64,000 nucleotides of DNA from Kiritimatiellaceae bacterium (GTDB lineage Bacteria > Verrucomicrobiota > Kiritimatiellia > Kiritimatiellales > Tichowtungiaceae): contig JABFQY010000007.1 in NCBI GenBank assembly GCA_013141415.1, positions 1-64,000 on the forward strand, written 5' to 3'. A program made the translations under genes and the position numbers. Position 1 is the first letter of the stretch, and each line of letters starts with the position of its first letter. This document shows, one piece after another, positions 1-8,410 of this stretch. A model generated the notes under the pieces. It was given only the letters and a program-made list of their open reading frames with translations, searched no databases and was not told the DNA's origin.

Positions 1-80
1 GGTTTGGTGGCGGCGGCGGCGGATTTGGCGGCTTCGGTGGCGGAATGTCTGGCGGCGGCGGCGCGTCGCGCGGCTGGTAG
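1..80 (+). CDS. C-terminal tail of a TPM-domain (YgcG-like) protein, partial
   Basis: Only the last 25 codons are inside the window, read in the frame starting at base 3 and ending with TAG at 78-80. The tail is almost entirely Gly with a few Phe, Ser, Met and a final Arg-Gly-Trp. Such Gly-rich tails are typical of membrane-anchored TPM-domain proteins of the YgcG type, which are commonly encoded beside lemA. A lemA gene lies about 740 bases downstream on the same strand, which supports this reading. The TPM domain itself lies outside the window, so the family call rests on the tail and the context. Confidence 0.6.
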   Translation, partial: FGGGGGGFGGFGGGMSGGGGASRGW

Positions 81-94
81 GAGGAGATTTGTTT

Positions 95-802
95 ATGAAA
101 AAGATGAGTCCGGAACAGTTCACTGAAAAATTAAAAACCGTTTGCGGCGACAATCTGCAAGCCGTGGTGCTTTACGGTTCCGCCGCGGCGGGCGATTATG
201 CGGCGAAAGGCTCGGATTATAATCTGCTGGTTGCGCTGAACGATCTTTCTCCGGCGGTTCTTCGCCAGCTGTCCAAACCGGTTGCCATCTGGGAGCGGGC
301 CGGTAATCCGACGCCGCTTTTGTTTACACGCAAACGGCTGACGGAAGCCGCCGATGTATTTCCGATTGAACTGCTCGATATGCGCGATTCCCGCAAAGTT
401 CTTTTCGGTGACGATGTGATCGCCGGAATTCATCCCGGCACGGCGAATTTGCGGTTGCAGGTTGAACACGAACTGCGCTCCGCGCTGATTCAACTCAGCC
501 GCAGCTACCTTTCCGTCAGCGGAAGTCCGCGCCGTTTGGCGGTACTGCTGACCGGTTCGCTGTCCGGTGTGCTAACGCTTTTCCGTGCCGCCCTGCGGCT
601 TTATGAAAATGGTGTTCCGGCGGAAAAATTTCAGGCACTGGAAAAACTGAACTGCCATGTTCCGGTTGAACTCGAAACGTTCCGGCAGATTCACGGTCTA
701 AAAACCGGCGCGCTGAAAATAAAAAAAGTAGACGCCGGACGGCTCTTCGAAGAGTATCTGAAATCAATTGAAGCGGTCGTTGATGCGGTGGATCAGATTT
801 AA
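95..802 (+). CDS. Nucleotidyltransferase-fold protein with a degenerate active site
   Basis: A 235-residue protein. The N-terminal part has the nucleotidyltransferase (MNT/Pol beta-like) signature: Gly28-Ser29, then a Ser40-Asp41-Tyr42-Asn43 segment followed by Leu-Leu-Val. Active members normally have Asp-x-Asp here, so the second metal-binding Asp is replaced by Asn43. The C-terminal half looks helical and carries no motif I recognise. The ATG at 95 is preferred over an upstream TTG at 89 because GGAGGAG at 80-86 is correctly spaced for it. It lies between the TPM gene and lemA on the same strand, so it is probably in that operon. Its substrate is unknown and it may be a non-catalytic relative. 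Confidence 0.6.
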   Translation: MKKMSPEQFTEKLKTVCGDNLQAVVLYGSAAAGDYAAKGSDYNLLVALNDLSPAVLRQLSKPVAIWERAGNPTPLLFTRKRLTEAADVFPIELLDMRDSRKVLFGDDVIAGIHPGTANLRLQVEHELRSALIQLSRSYLSVSGSPRRLAVLLTGSLSGVLTLFRAALRLYENGVPAEKFQALEKLNCHVPVELETFRQIHGLKTGALKIKKVDAGRLFEEYLKSIEAVVDAVDQI

Positions 803-817
803 CAACGGAGGATGACG

Positions 818-1381
818 ATGAAGAAGGTATGGATTGCACTCGGAATTATTTTGCTGGTGGTTGTGATGATCGGCGGATCAGCCATCGGATCGAAAAACCG
901 TTTTGTTTCGCAGGATGAAGCCGTGACGGCGCAGTGGGCGAATGTCGAAACGGTTCTGCAGCGCCGCTTTGATCTGATTCCGAATCTGATCAATACGGTG
1001 AAAGGCTACGCTGCCCACGAAAAAGGACTTCTGACCGAAGTCACTCGTCTACGCAGTCAGTGGGGCATGGCTTCCACACCGGACGAAAAGATGAAAACCG
1101 CCGGTGAAATGCAGAGCGCGCTCAGCCGTCTGCTGGTGGTGGCGGAACAGTATCCTCAGCTTAAAGCCAATCAGAACTTTTTGGCGTTGCAGGACGAACT
1201 GGCTGGCACGGAAAACCGGATTTCGGTGGAACGTCGCCGCTACAACGAAACCGTGCAGACGTACAATACGTCGATCCGCCGGTTCCCCGGCTCGGTCTGG
1301 GCCGGGATGTTCGGATTTGCCCGGCGTACACCGTTTGAATCCGCGCCGGAATCCGCCGTTGTGCCGCGCGTTGAATTTTAA
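818..1381 (+). CDS. lemA: LemA family protein
   Basis: About 187 residues. It starts with a short Lys-containing N-terminus and one hydrophobic membrane segment (residues about 4-22). The typical LemA region follows, with an Ala-Gln-Trp-Ala-Asn-Val-Glu segment, an Arg-Arg-x-Asp-Leu-Ile-Pro-Asn-Leu segment and the later Glu-Asn-Arg-Ile helix. LemA proteins are small membrane proteins with a periplasmic helical bundle of unclear function, and they often pair with TPM-domain proteins, as here. GGAGG at 807-811 fits the ATG at 818; an ATG at 812 is an alternative start. The conserved Arg-Arg-Phe-Pro-Gly motif near the C-terminus is intact. Confidence 0.93.
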   Translation: MKKVWIALGIILLVVVMIGGSAIGSKNRFVSQDEAVTAQWANVETVLQRRFDLIPNLINTVKGYAAHEKGLLTEVTRLRSQWGMASTPDEKMKTAGEMQSALSRLLVVAEQYPQLKANQNFLALQDELAGTENRISVERRRYNETVQTYNTSIRRFPGSVWAGMFGFARRTPFESAPESAVVPRVEF

Positions 1382-1391
1382 GGCCCCGGCC

Positions 1392-1425
1392 AGCCGCGGT
1401 TTTCCGGACTTTGGAAACCGCGGCT
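1392..1425. repeat. Long hairpin after lemA
   Basis: A 13-bp inverted repeat with arms at 1392-1405 and 1413-1425, one bulged T and a 7-base loop. It starts 10 bases after the lemA stop. There is no T-run after it, so it is either a non-canonical terminator or mRNA-stabilising hairpin, or a REP-like palindrome. Confidence 0.6.
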
Positions 1426-1469
1426 TCGCTCTTGCCAAGGCGGTAGGGCTTCCGTACTCTCTGGCGCAT

Positions 1470-4400
1470 ATGAATTTAAAACAGAACTGCGCTTCTATCG
1501 CGGGCTTTCTGGCCGTCTTTGTGCTGCTTTCCGCAACCGGCTGTTCGACCGCTATGCCGTATAAGGAAACCCGCACAGGAAATTATTTTTACCTCAATCC
1601 GTTCGCCTATAAACCGGCAACGGTGCAGGAGCACTTGAGCTATGCTCAGTCGCTGAAAGAAAAGGGGCATCTCCGCAGTGCGAGGAAGCAGTTTGAAATT
1701 CTCGTGAAGCGCTGGCCGGACAGCGCGGAAGCGGCGATCGCCAAGCAGTCGGCGGCGGAAGTCTATTTTGAACAGGGCAAAAACAAAAAAGCGTTCACGG
1801 CCTACGAAGAACTGATTCAGCAGTACTACACCAGCATCAAAGATTATGACGACATTCTTGATCGTCAGTACAAACTGGCGACCAATGAGATGGAACGCAA
1901 GCGGATGCGCTGGCTCTTCGGCGGCTACCGCGCACCGGAGCGGGCCGTTCCGCTTTTCGAGTCCATCATCCAGAACGCGCCGCAATGGGAACGTGCGCCT
2001 GAGATGCAATACATGATCGGTCAGGCCTATCAGAAGAACAACGATCAGGAACTGGCTGTCGTCGCTTATTCAACCGTCGAGTACCGCTATCCAGACAGCC
2101 CGTTCGCCGAAAAGGCCGCTGTTGCAAAGATCGGAAGTTTTAAGGAACTGGTCGAGTCCAAGCCGTACAGCGTGGATATCCGTGAGCAGGCGCAACTTTC
2201 AGCCGGACTGTTTCCTGAGCTTTACACCAACTCGCAGCACATCGCCGAAGCGAAAGATTTTACCGCTGAGTTGCGTGATTTGTCCGCAGAATATAATTAC
2301 GAGGTCGGCCGCTTCTACGAACGCGTGCCGCGTCCGCCGCAGAATGAGTCTGCCGCCATCTACTATCGAAAAGTGGTTGCGCAGTTCGGCGAAACTCAGT
2401 ACGCCGCAAAATCAGCGGCGCGTCTGCGCGTTCTTTTTCCAAGCGGCGACGTCATGCTGGCCGACGGCTCGAAGGCGCCGATTCTTCCGGTGGCCGACAC
2501 GGCAGGCGAATCCGGTGGCGGCGGAACCGCTGCCGTTGCGGGCGTTGCGGGCAGTGTTTCTTCCGGAAGTGTCGCACATACCGAACGTAAGCCGCTTCCA
2601 GAGCGTACCGTAACGGATGAAAACGCGATCGAGGTTACAGCAGACCGGATGGAGTATTCCGGCGACCTGCTGATTGGTGACGGCAATGTGGCGGTTCAGC
2701 AGACCGGAGCCAGTCTGCAGGCTGATCATGTGACGGTGAATTCAAAAACCGGCGAGATTAAGGCCAGCGGCAACATTCTGATGATTCGCGATGGAAACCG
2801 CTGGGAAGGTCAGGAGCTGGTCTATAACTACAAGACCCGCGAAGGAACCTTCGGTAAATCTTCGATGTATTTTGAACCGGCCTATATTACCGCCGAAAAA
2901 ACCCAGCGGATTTCCAGTAACGAATTCCTTCTGGTCAATGCCATGATCACCACCTGTTCCGGCGACGATCCGTCGGTTTACATCAAGGCGAAGCAGGTGC
3001 GGGTTATCACCAACGAGAAGACCAAGAGCGCATTTATTAAAGCCAAGCATGTAACGTTCTACATCGGACCGGTTCCGGTCTTCTACACTCCGTACTTTGA
3101 GCGGGATCTTGCTTCCGGTGTGATCAATACAGTTGTCGGTTACGGTGGAAACTTCGGAGCCTTCATCAAGGTTCGTGCCACGGTTCACCCGACTGATTGG
3201 CTCACAGCAAAAACGCACTTCGATGTTTATTCCAAACGTGGCCTGGGTTTAGGGCAGGACTTTGCGTGGAAAACACCGCTCGGCGGCGGACAGGTCGAAA
3301 CGTATTACATTGATGATAAAGATCCGAAGAACAGCCATGATTTGTCATCCTACCAAAGCCTGATTGATTCGCAGCGGTATCGGGTGAAACTGACCGACCG
3401 CGAACAGCTCGACGACGAAACCTATCTGACGACCAAGCTAAACTGGCTGAGCGATCCGTTGATTGTCAGAGATTTCTTCAACACGGAATATAGAACTGAA
3501 GCCAACCCGGAAAATTATTCGGTTTTGCAGCGTTCCTCCGAAAAATATGCCGCCAGTCTGCGCGTTGATCATCGCATGAACGACTTCTACACCACGGTTA
3601 ACCGTATGCCGGAAGCGACCTACGACTGGTACCGTTCACGGGTCGGTGACTCGCCGTTCTTTTTCCAGAGCGAAAACAATGGCGCGTATCTAGGTAAGCA
3701 GTACTCGATCACCAACCTTCCGATGCCAGCCGACTATCAGAGCGCCCGGTTTGATACGCATAATCAGATCTTTCTGCCGCTGCAGTATGACGAGTTCTTC
3801 AACGTCATTCCGCGGGCCGGTTATCGCGGAACCTGGTACAACGAAAATGCGACCGGCAACTCAAACGCCGATTATCGCAATCTTTTCGAACTCGGCACGC
3901 TGACTTCTTTCAAGACCTACAAGACGCTCACGACAAAGAGCGGATTCTATGGCGATGGCCTGCGTCATATCGCGGAACCGTATGCCGATTACAGCTGGCG
4001 CACCCGTTCAGGAATGAATCCAACAAACTTCTACCAGTTTGATTCCATTGATACGCTCGATAAGCAGAATGAGGTTCGTTTCGGTATCCGTGACTATCTG
4101 CAAACCAAACGCGGAGCCAAGCGGATTGCGAACTTCCTCGATAGCGATGTGTACACAACATATCGCTTCGACTCTGCGACCGGCGAACGGAGCTTCAGTA
4201 ATCTGGTGGCCGATGCCGAGCTGAGCCTGACTGACAATTTCTTCATTCAGTCCGATCTCGCATACGACTGGTACACGCACAAACTGTCCCCGGCCAATGC
4301 GCGCGTGAAATACATTACCGATGATCAGAGCGAATACAGCTTCGAGTATCGCTTTCTGGATGGAACCCGCGAACTCTTTACGCCGCGCGCCAAACTTTTC

Positions 4401-4607
4401 CCGAACGAAAAGTGGTCCTATGAACTTTCCGCCAGCTATGACCGTACCTATGACGAATGGTACGAACGGAAGATTCTCGTCACTCACAAATTCGACTGTG
4501 TTGGAATGGGCGTTGGTTTGAAGATCAACGAATACGACGAAACGCAGTTCTGGGTGCAGTTCTGGTTGCTGGCCTTCCCGCAGTCGCCGATGGACACTGG
4601 ATTCTAA
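1470..4607 (+). CDS. lptD: Lipoprotein with BamD-like TPR region fused to an LptD-type LPS assembly barrel
   Basis: A 1045-residue protein. Residues 1-25 form a lipoprotein signal ending Ala-Thr-Gly-Cys25. Residues about 45-340 are TPR/BamD-like, with repeated helix pairs containing Trp-Pro-Asp-Ser and Tyr-Pro-Asp-Ser turns. A Gly/Ala/Ser-rich linker follows. From about 380 there is an OstA/LptA-like beta-jellyroll (Val-Thr-Ala-Asp-Arg-Met-Glu-Tyr), and from about 500 to the end a region typical of the LptD outer-membrane barrel with many aromatic strands. LptD inserts LPS into the outer leaflet of the outer membrane. The ATG at 1470 is chosen because the open frame upstream overlaps lemA and the lipoprotein signal starts here. 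Classical LptD is not lipidated and needs the lipoprotein LptE, so an N-terminal lipid anchor plus TPR region is atypical. Confidence 0.85.
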   Translation: MNLKQNCASIAGFLAVFVLLSATGCSTAMPYKETRTGNYFYLNPFAYKPATVQEHLSYAQSLKEKGHLRSARKQFEILVKRWPDSAEAAIAKQSAAEVYFEQGKNKKAFTAYEELIQQYYTSIKDYDDILDRQYKLATNEMERKRMRWLFGGYRAPERAVPLFESIIQNAPQWERAPEMQYMIGQAYQKNNDQELAVVAYSTVEYRYPDSPFAEKAAVAKIGSFKELVESKPYSVDIREQAQLSAGLFPELYTNSQHIAEAKDFTAELRDLSAEYNYEVGRFYERVPRPPQNESAAIYYRKVVAQFGETQYAAKSAARLRVLFPSGDVMLADGSKAPILPVADTAGESGGGGTAAVAGVAGSVSSGSVAHTERKPLPERTVTDENAIEVTADRMEYSGDLLIGDGNVAVQQTGASLQADHVTVNSKTGEIKASGNILMIRDGNRWEGQELVYNYKTREGTFGKSSMYFEPAYITAEKTQRISSNEFLLVNAMITTCSGDDPSVYIKAKQVRVITNEKTKSAFIKAKHVTFYIGPVPVFYTPYFERDLASGVINTVVGYGGNFGAFIKVRATVHPTDWLTAKTHFDVYSKRGLGLGQDFAWKTPLGGGQVETYYIDDKDPKNSHDLSSYQSLIDSQRYRVKLTDREQLDDETYLTTKLNWLSDPLIVRDFFNTEYRTEANPENYSVLQRSSEKYAASLRVDHRMNDFYTTVNRMPEATYDWYRSRVGDSPFFFQSENNGAYLGKQYSITNLPMPADYQSARFDTHNQIFLPLQYDEFFNVIPRAGYRGTWYNENATGNSNADYRNLFELGTLTSFKTYKTLTTKSGFYGDGLRHIAEPYADYSWRTRSGMNPTNFYQFDSIDTLDKQNEVRFGIRDYLQTKRGAKRIANFLDSDVYTTYRFDSATGERSFSNLVADAELSLTDNFFIQSDLAYDWYTHKLSPANARVKYITDDQSEYSFEYRFLDGTRELFTPRAKLFPNEKWSYELSASYDRTYDEWYERKILVTHKFDCVGMGVGLKINEYDETQFWVQFWLLAFPQSPMDTGF

Positions 4608-4619
4608 GCAGGATCGGCA

Positions 4620-5471
4620 CTACTTAAGATGCCGGTCAAAAAATGAAGCGACTCTTCCGGTCGTTTCCGGCGTTGAGAACGCCGGGCCGCCGTGTCCGGC
4701 GCCCGGCAGAATAATCAGTTCGCTTTCCACGCCTGCCGTGCGCAATGCGGCATCCATCCGGCGGCTTTGATCCAGCGGAACCGTTCCGTCGCGGTCGCCA
4801 TGCATGATCAGAAAGGGCGGGTCATCCGGTGTGGCGTACGTGACCGGACTGGCCGCCTTAGCTGTCTCAGGTTTTTCCTGAGCGGTTCCGCCAAGTAGAG
4901 CAGATTCTGGTGAGTCGGCACGGGCGTGCCGCTCGAATCCGGAGACGGTGCCCATGGTCGTAAAGTCGGAAGGACCATAAAAATCGCAGACGGCTTGTAC
5001 TCGGCTGGAAACATCCAGATTTTTTCCGACATCAAAAGCGGATACATCGCCGCTGGTTCCGAGCAGTGCAACCAGATGGCCGCCAGCCGATGAACCCCAG
5101 ACGCCGAACCGATCAGGATTTAACCCGTACCGACCGGCGTGGACGCGCAGCCAGCGCACCGCCGCCTTGCAATCTTCAATCTGTGCGGGGAAGGGGACTG
5201 TTCCGGTCAGGCGATAGTTGATGCTGGCCACGGCGTATCCGCGTTCAGTGACTCCAAGCCGCACCGGCAGGCAGTTTTCTTTTGAACCGTTTTTCCAGCC
5301 TCCGCCGTGAATCCAGATAATCAGAGGAACGGTACCTTGGGCGTTTGCCGGAAGATAGAGATCGAGTTGCTGCGGGCCGTCCGCCGTTTCCGCATAGGTG
5401 ATATTTTTTTGCGCCTCAGTGTTGAGCGCGGCGAGAAACAGCGCGAAAAGAATGAGCCGGCGGAACTTCAT
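4620..5471 (-). CDS. Secreted alpha/beta-hydrolase (BD-FAE-like esterase)
   Basis: 283 residues with a cleavable signal peptide (about residues 1-20, ending at Glu-Ala-Gln). It has the esterase/lipase oxyanion motif His-Gly-Gly-Gly-Trp, the nucleophile elbow Gly-Ser-Ser-Ala-Gly-Gly, an acidic residue in His-Gly-Asp-Arg-Asp-Gly-Thr-Val-Pro and a catalytic His in Gly-Ala-Gly-His-Gly-Gly. This arrangement matches bacterial acetyl-xylan/feruloyl esterase-like carboxylesterases that trim side groups from polysaccharides in the periplasm or outside the cell. The gene converges on the lptD fusion with only 12 bases between the stops. The exact substrate cannot be read from sequence. Confidence 0.85.
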   Translation of the reverse strand: MKFRRLILFALFLAALNTEAQKNITYAETADGPQQLDLYLPANAQGTVPLIIWIHGGGWKNGSKENCLPVRLGVTERGYAVASINYRLTGTVPFPAQIEDCKAAVRWLRVHAGRYGLNPDRFGVWGSSAGGHLVALLGTSGDVSAFDVGKNLDVSSRVQAVCDFYGPSDFTTMGTVSGFERHARADSPESALLGGTAQEKPETAKAASPVTYATPDDPPFLIMHGDRDGTVPLDQSRRMDAALRTAGVESELIILPGAGHGGPAFSTPETTGRVASFFDRHLK

Positions 5472-5535
5472 AGGGAACTCCTTTGAACGGAGAACGCCGG
5501 AAGCCTGAGTTTATTGCAAGAAGGGAGGATTTGAG

Positions 5536-5610
5536 TGGCTCCGGTGGTAGGATTCGAACCTACGACCAAGTGATTAACAGTCACCTGCGCTACCACTGCG
5601 CCACACCGGA
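5536..5610 (-). tRNA. tRNA-Asn (GTT)
   Basis: A 75-nt cloverleaf read on the minus strand. The 7-bp acceptor stem begins UCCGGUG and pairs with CACCGGA. The anticodon loop CUGUUAA carries GUU, the T-loop is GGUUCGAAUCC, and the 3' CCA is encoded at 5538-5536. A single tRNA between the esterase and recR. Confidence 0.97.
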
Positions 5611-5626
5611 ATTAAGAGGCGACAAA

Positions 5627-5652
5627 AGTATAGAAATCGTCTGCTAAGTCAA
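5627..5652 (-). promoter_or_regulatory. Candidate sigma70-type promoter for tRNA-Asn
   Basis: On the minus strand TTGACT (5652-5647) and TATACT (5632-5627) closely match -35 and -10 consensus hexamers upstream of the tRNA. The spacer is only 14 bases, shorter than the ideal 17, so the exact hexamers are uncertain. Confidence 0.4.
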
Positions 5653-5694
5653 GACACGGAAACGCAAAATCACCGGTTTTCAACATTCGGGAGC

Positions 5695-6300
5695 CTAACC
5701 AAGCAGCTGGCGGCCCTGAATGGCGCGAACAAGAGTGGTGGAATCGGTGTACTCGATGGCGCTGCCCGACGGCAGACCAAACGCCAAGCGTGAAACTTTT
5801 ACGCCGCGGCTGGCGATGAGTTCAGCCAGATAGCTGGCGGTTGCCTCGCTTTCGACATCGGTGCCGAGAGCCACAAGCACTTCCTGGATATTTTCGGGTT
5901 GGAGCCGTGTCAGCAGTTCGCTCACACGCAGATTGCCTACGCCTTTGCCGAGCGCGGGCGAAAGGTGTCCGCCCAGCACATGGTAGCGTCCGGTGAAGCC
6001 GTTGCAGCTTTCAATCTTCATAATATCGCCGGGACTCTCCACCACGCAGAGCAGACCATTGTCGCGTTTGCCGTCGGTGCAGAGCGCGCAGGGGTCTTCT
6101 TTGGTAACGGTAATACTTCCGCACCGCGAGCAGGTATCAACCTGTTCGTCGGCGGCCAGCAGGGCGTCGGCCAGTCTCCGGGCCAATCCGTCGCGGTTTT
6201 GCACCAGCGCAAACGCCATCCGCTCTGCGGAGCGTTTCCCGATACCTGGAAGTTTTTCCAGCGCCGCGATCAGATTGTCCAATGGAAGGAAATGTTTCAT
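5695..6300 (-). CDS. recR: Recombination mediator RecR
   Basis: 201 residues, normal RecR length. In order: an N-terminal helix-hairpin-helix (Leu-Pro-Gly-Ile-Gly-Lys-Arg-Ser-Ala), the Cys4 zinc finger (Cys-x2-Cys ... Cys-x2-Cys around residues 57-74), and a Toprim domain starting at Leu-Cys-Val-Val-Glu with the Gly-Thr-Asp-Val-Glu-Ser-Glu segment. A C-terminal Gly-Leu-Pro-x-Gly-Ser motif follows. RecR loads RecA on gapped DNA with RecF/RecO. It follows ybaB by two bases and sits in the widespread dnaX-ybaB-recR order. Confidence 0.98.
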   Translation of the reverse strand: MKHFLPLDNLIAALEKLPGIGKRSAERMAFALVQNRDGLARRLADALLAADEQVDTCSRCGSITVTKEDPCALCTDGKRDNGLLCVVESPGDIMKIESCNGFTGRYHVLGGHLSPALGKGVGNLRVSELLTRLQPENIQEVLVALGTDVESEATASYLAELIASRGVKVSRLAFGLPSGSAIEYTDSTTLVRAIQGRQLLG

Positions 6301-6302
6301 TG

Positions 6303-6593
6303 TCAGAACGGCAATCCCAGTCCGGCTGTCAGGGCCTTCATATCTTTGGCCGCTTCGGCCTGCGCGACGTTGAGCACGCCTTGGAATGCGTCCAGAAGCG
6401 CGCTTTCGATTTTCTTCACGTTGCCCGACTGAATCAGTTCCGGCGAAATGGTGACGCTCTGCGGTTTCATGTCACAGCTCATCTTGACAGTCACCTGTCC
6501 GCCCGCGCTGGAAAACTCGACTTTTTTTCCGGCCAGCTGCTTCTGAATTTTTTTCATTTCAGCGACCTGCTTCATCATTTTCATCATGTCCAT
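6303..6593 (-). CDS. ybaB: YbaB/EbfC nucleoid-associated protein
   Basis: 96 residues, typical for the family. It has an N-terminal coiled helix rich in Met, Lys and Gln (Lys-Gln-Val-Ala-Glu-Met-Lys-Lys-Ile-Gln). A small sheet follows with Gly-Gly-Gln-Val-Thr-Val-Lys, then a C-terminal helix with Asp-Ala-Phe-Gln. These dimers bind DNA and are nearly always encoded between dnaX and recR, as here. The gene ends two bases before recR, so the two are probably translated from one mRNA. Confidence 0.96.
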   Translation of the reverse strand: MDMMKMMKQVAEMKKIQKQLAGKKVEFSSAGGQVTVKMSCDMKPQSVTISPELIQSGNVKKIESALLDAFQGVLNVAQAEAAKDMKALTAGLGLPF

Positions 6594-6614
6594 AATGGGC
6601 TCCTTTAAGTTTTT

Positions 6615-6691
6615 GGACTGCGGCGGCTTGCCGCCGCTTTAAAACCGAAGCTTGCTTCGGTAAACAAAGCGCAGGCAAGCCTGCGCACTCC
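6615..6691. repeat. Triple-hairpin palindromic element between dnaX and ybaB (GGAGTGCG family)
   Basis: Three successive perfect 7-bp hairpins with 4-base CTTG/CAAG loops lie at 6620-6637, 6644-6661 and 6669-6686. They are enclosed by GGACTGCG at the left and CGCACTCC at the right. The ends match those of the palindromes flanking the RAYT gene near 46.3-47.1 kb (GGAGTGCGG...CCGCACTCC). It probably forms RNA hairpins inside the dnaX-ybaB-recR transcript. Confidence 0.8.
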
Positions 6692-6699
6692 ATATTATA

Positions 6700-8289
6700 T
6701 TATTCTCGAATATCAATTATCTCGCCGCTGAAGGTTTCGAGCACACTTCGTACGGACGGGTTGCTGTAATATTTCTGTTTATCCGGCGAACCTTGAGCCG
6801 GCGCATCGGTCGGCAGCGGTTTGGGCTTGCCGGCCAGTACGCTGAAGTCAGCCGAAACCGTCCGCTTCAGAAATGAGCTCAGGGTTTTCTGGATCAACAA
6901 AAGGGTGCGCGGATTTTCCAGATTGGCGCGTTCGCCCGCGAATTCAGGATCAATGCCGATGGTGACGTGCGTTTCGGAAACGCCCAGCGGAACGGTATCG
7001 GTCAGGTAGTGTTTGGCCTGCGGCGCGCCTTTGGAAATGTGATCAATCAGACTGATCCATGCGGTTTTGAGCCGCTCTAAATCATCCGTGGGCTTTTTTT
7101 TTACGTCGTAGTCTGCCGGAGTTTCCTGAACGGCATGGGCCGTTGCCGGCATGGTTTTCAGTGCGGCGACTTGTTTCATCAGCTCGTCAATCGTGGCGAC
7201 GGTCGCGGCACGCGAGGCGCGGATGAGTGCGGTTTCCAGCATAGTTCGTTTGGAAAGGGCATAGCGCATCCGGCTGTCGGCATCGATCAGCAGGTCAACA
7301 ATACGCAGCAGGCGACCGTCGGAACTTTTCGCCGCCTGTTTTTTGAGTGTGTCAATTTGAGTTTCCGGCAGGTCAAACGCGGCGGGGTTTTTCCCGGTGT
7401 GCATCACGATCAGCAGATTACGGAACTGGTCGAGCAGTTCGAGTACGACGCGCTGCATATCCTTGCCGCTCTGGTCAATTGCGGCGACCGCTTCGATGAT
7501 GGCGGGAATATTGCCATCCAGAATGGCGTCGGCCAGCCCTTCCAGCTGAGCGCGGCTGATCAGCCCGAAAACGGAAAGGACGTCGGCTTCTTCAATCGTT
7601 TTTCCACGGAAAGAAATCAGTTGATCAAGCGCGCTTTCGGCATCGCGCAGTCCGCCTTCGGCACCGCGGGCGATGGCGAGCAGGGCGTCGGCGCTGATTT
7701 TGATGCCTTCGGCTTTGCCGATTTTTTGCAGTTGCGCGGTAATGTCGGCCACGGAAATGCGGCGCAGGTCGAAGCGCTGACAGCGCGACAGAATCGTGGT
7801 GAGCACCTTTTGCGGCTCGGTGGTAGCGAAGAAAAACTTAACGTGCGGCGGCGGCTCTTCCAGTGTTTTAAGAATGGCGTTGAAGGCCTCGCGGGTGAGC
7901 ATGTGCACTTCGTCGATGATGTAGATTTTGAACGGGCCGCGCACCGGAGCGTAGCGGACATTGTCGCGCAGTTCCTGCACGTCGCCGATACCGCGGTTGG
8001 ACGCGCCGTCGATTTCGATCACGTCGAGGCTACTGCCTTTCATGATTTCCTTGCAGGAGTCGCAGGAGTTGCACGGTTCAGAGCCCTGCCGGTTCTGACA
8101 GTTGAGCGCCTTGGCCAGAATGCGGGCGGTGGTGGTCTTACCGGTTCCGCGCGGGCCGACGAACAGGTAGGCGTGCGCCAGCCGGCTGCTTTGAATGGCG
8201 TTGTGGAGCGTTTGCGTGACGTGGTTTTGACCGACCACATCCGCAAAAACCTGCGGCCGCCATTTCCGTGCTAACACTTCGTAACCCAT
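6700..8289 (-). CDS. dnaX: DNA polymerase III subunit gamma/tau
   Basis: 529 residues. The N-terminal AAA+ clamp-loader ATPase has Walker A Gly-Pro-Arg-Gly-Thr-Gly-Lys-Thr-Thr, a Cys4 zinc module (Cys-Gln-Asn ... Cys-Asn-Ser-Cys-Asp-Ser-Cys) and the DExx box in Ile-Ile-Asp-Glu-Val-His-Met. Sensor 1 is present in Phe-Ala-Thr-Thr-Glu-Pro. The domain III region (about 220-370) is present. The tail is short and poorly conserved. It drives clamp loading at the replication fork. I saw no obvious slippery run marking a programmed gamma frameshift. It is the first gene of dnaX-ybaB-recR. Confidence 0.98.
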   Translation of the reverse strand: MGYEVLARKWRPQVFADVVGQNHVTQTLHNAIQSSRLAHAYLFVGPRGTGKTTTARILAKALNCQNRQGSEPCNSCDSCKEIMKGSSLDVIEIDGASNRGIGDVQELRDNVRYAPVRGPFKIYIIDEVHMLTREAFNAILKTLEEPPPHVKFFFATTEPQKVLTTILSRCQRFDLRRISVADITAQLQKIGKAEGIKISADALLAIARGAEGGLRDAESALDQLISFRGKTIEEADVLSVFGLISRAQLEGLADAILDGNIPAIIEAVAAIDQSGKDMQRVVLELLDQFRNLLIVMHTGKNPAAFDLPETQIDTLKKQAAKSSDGRLLRIVDLLIDADSRMRYALSKRTMLETALIRASRAATVATIDELMKQVAALKTMPATAHAVQETPADYDVKKKPTDDLERLKTAWISLIDHISKGAPQAKHYLTDTVPLGVSETHVTIGIDPEFAGERANLENPRTLLLIQKTLSSFLKRTVSADFSVLAGKPKPLPTDAPAQGSPDKQKYYSNPSVRSVLETFSGEIIDIRE

Positions 8290-8410
8290 AGGCCGTAAAA
8301 AGTACCGCCCCGTATTGAGAATGGCAAGTTGCGATGGTCGGGTTTGATAAAAATCTTGTCGGCGTACGGAGGTTCAACTAGCCTCAGCCCATTCATCAGG
8401 AGGGCGGACT

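Noticed and set aside
1104-1469. N-terminal extension of the LptD fusion
   Set aside because: The open frame runs back into lemA, but the lipoprotein signal starts at 1470 and the upstream part overlaps lemA in another frame.
7135-8274. A 379-codon open frame opposite dnaX
   Set aside because: Antisense to dnaX with all clamp-loader motifs on the other strand.
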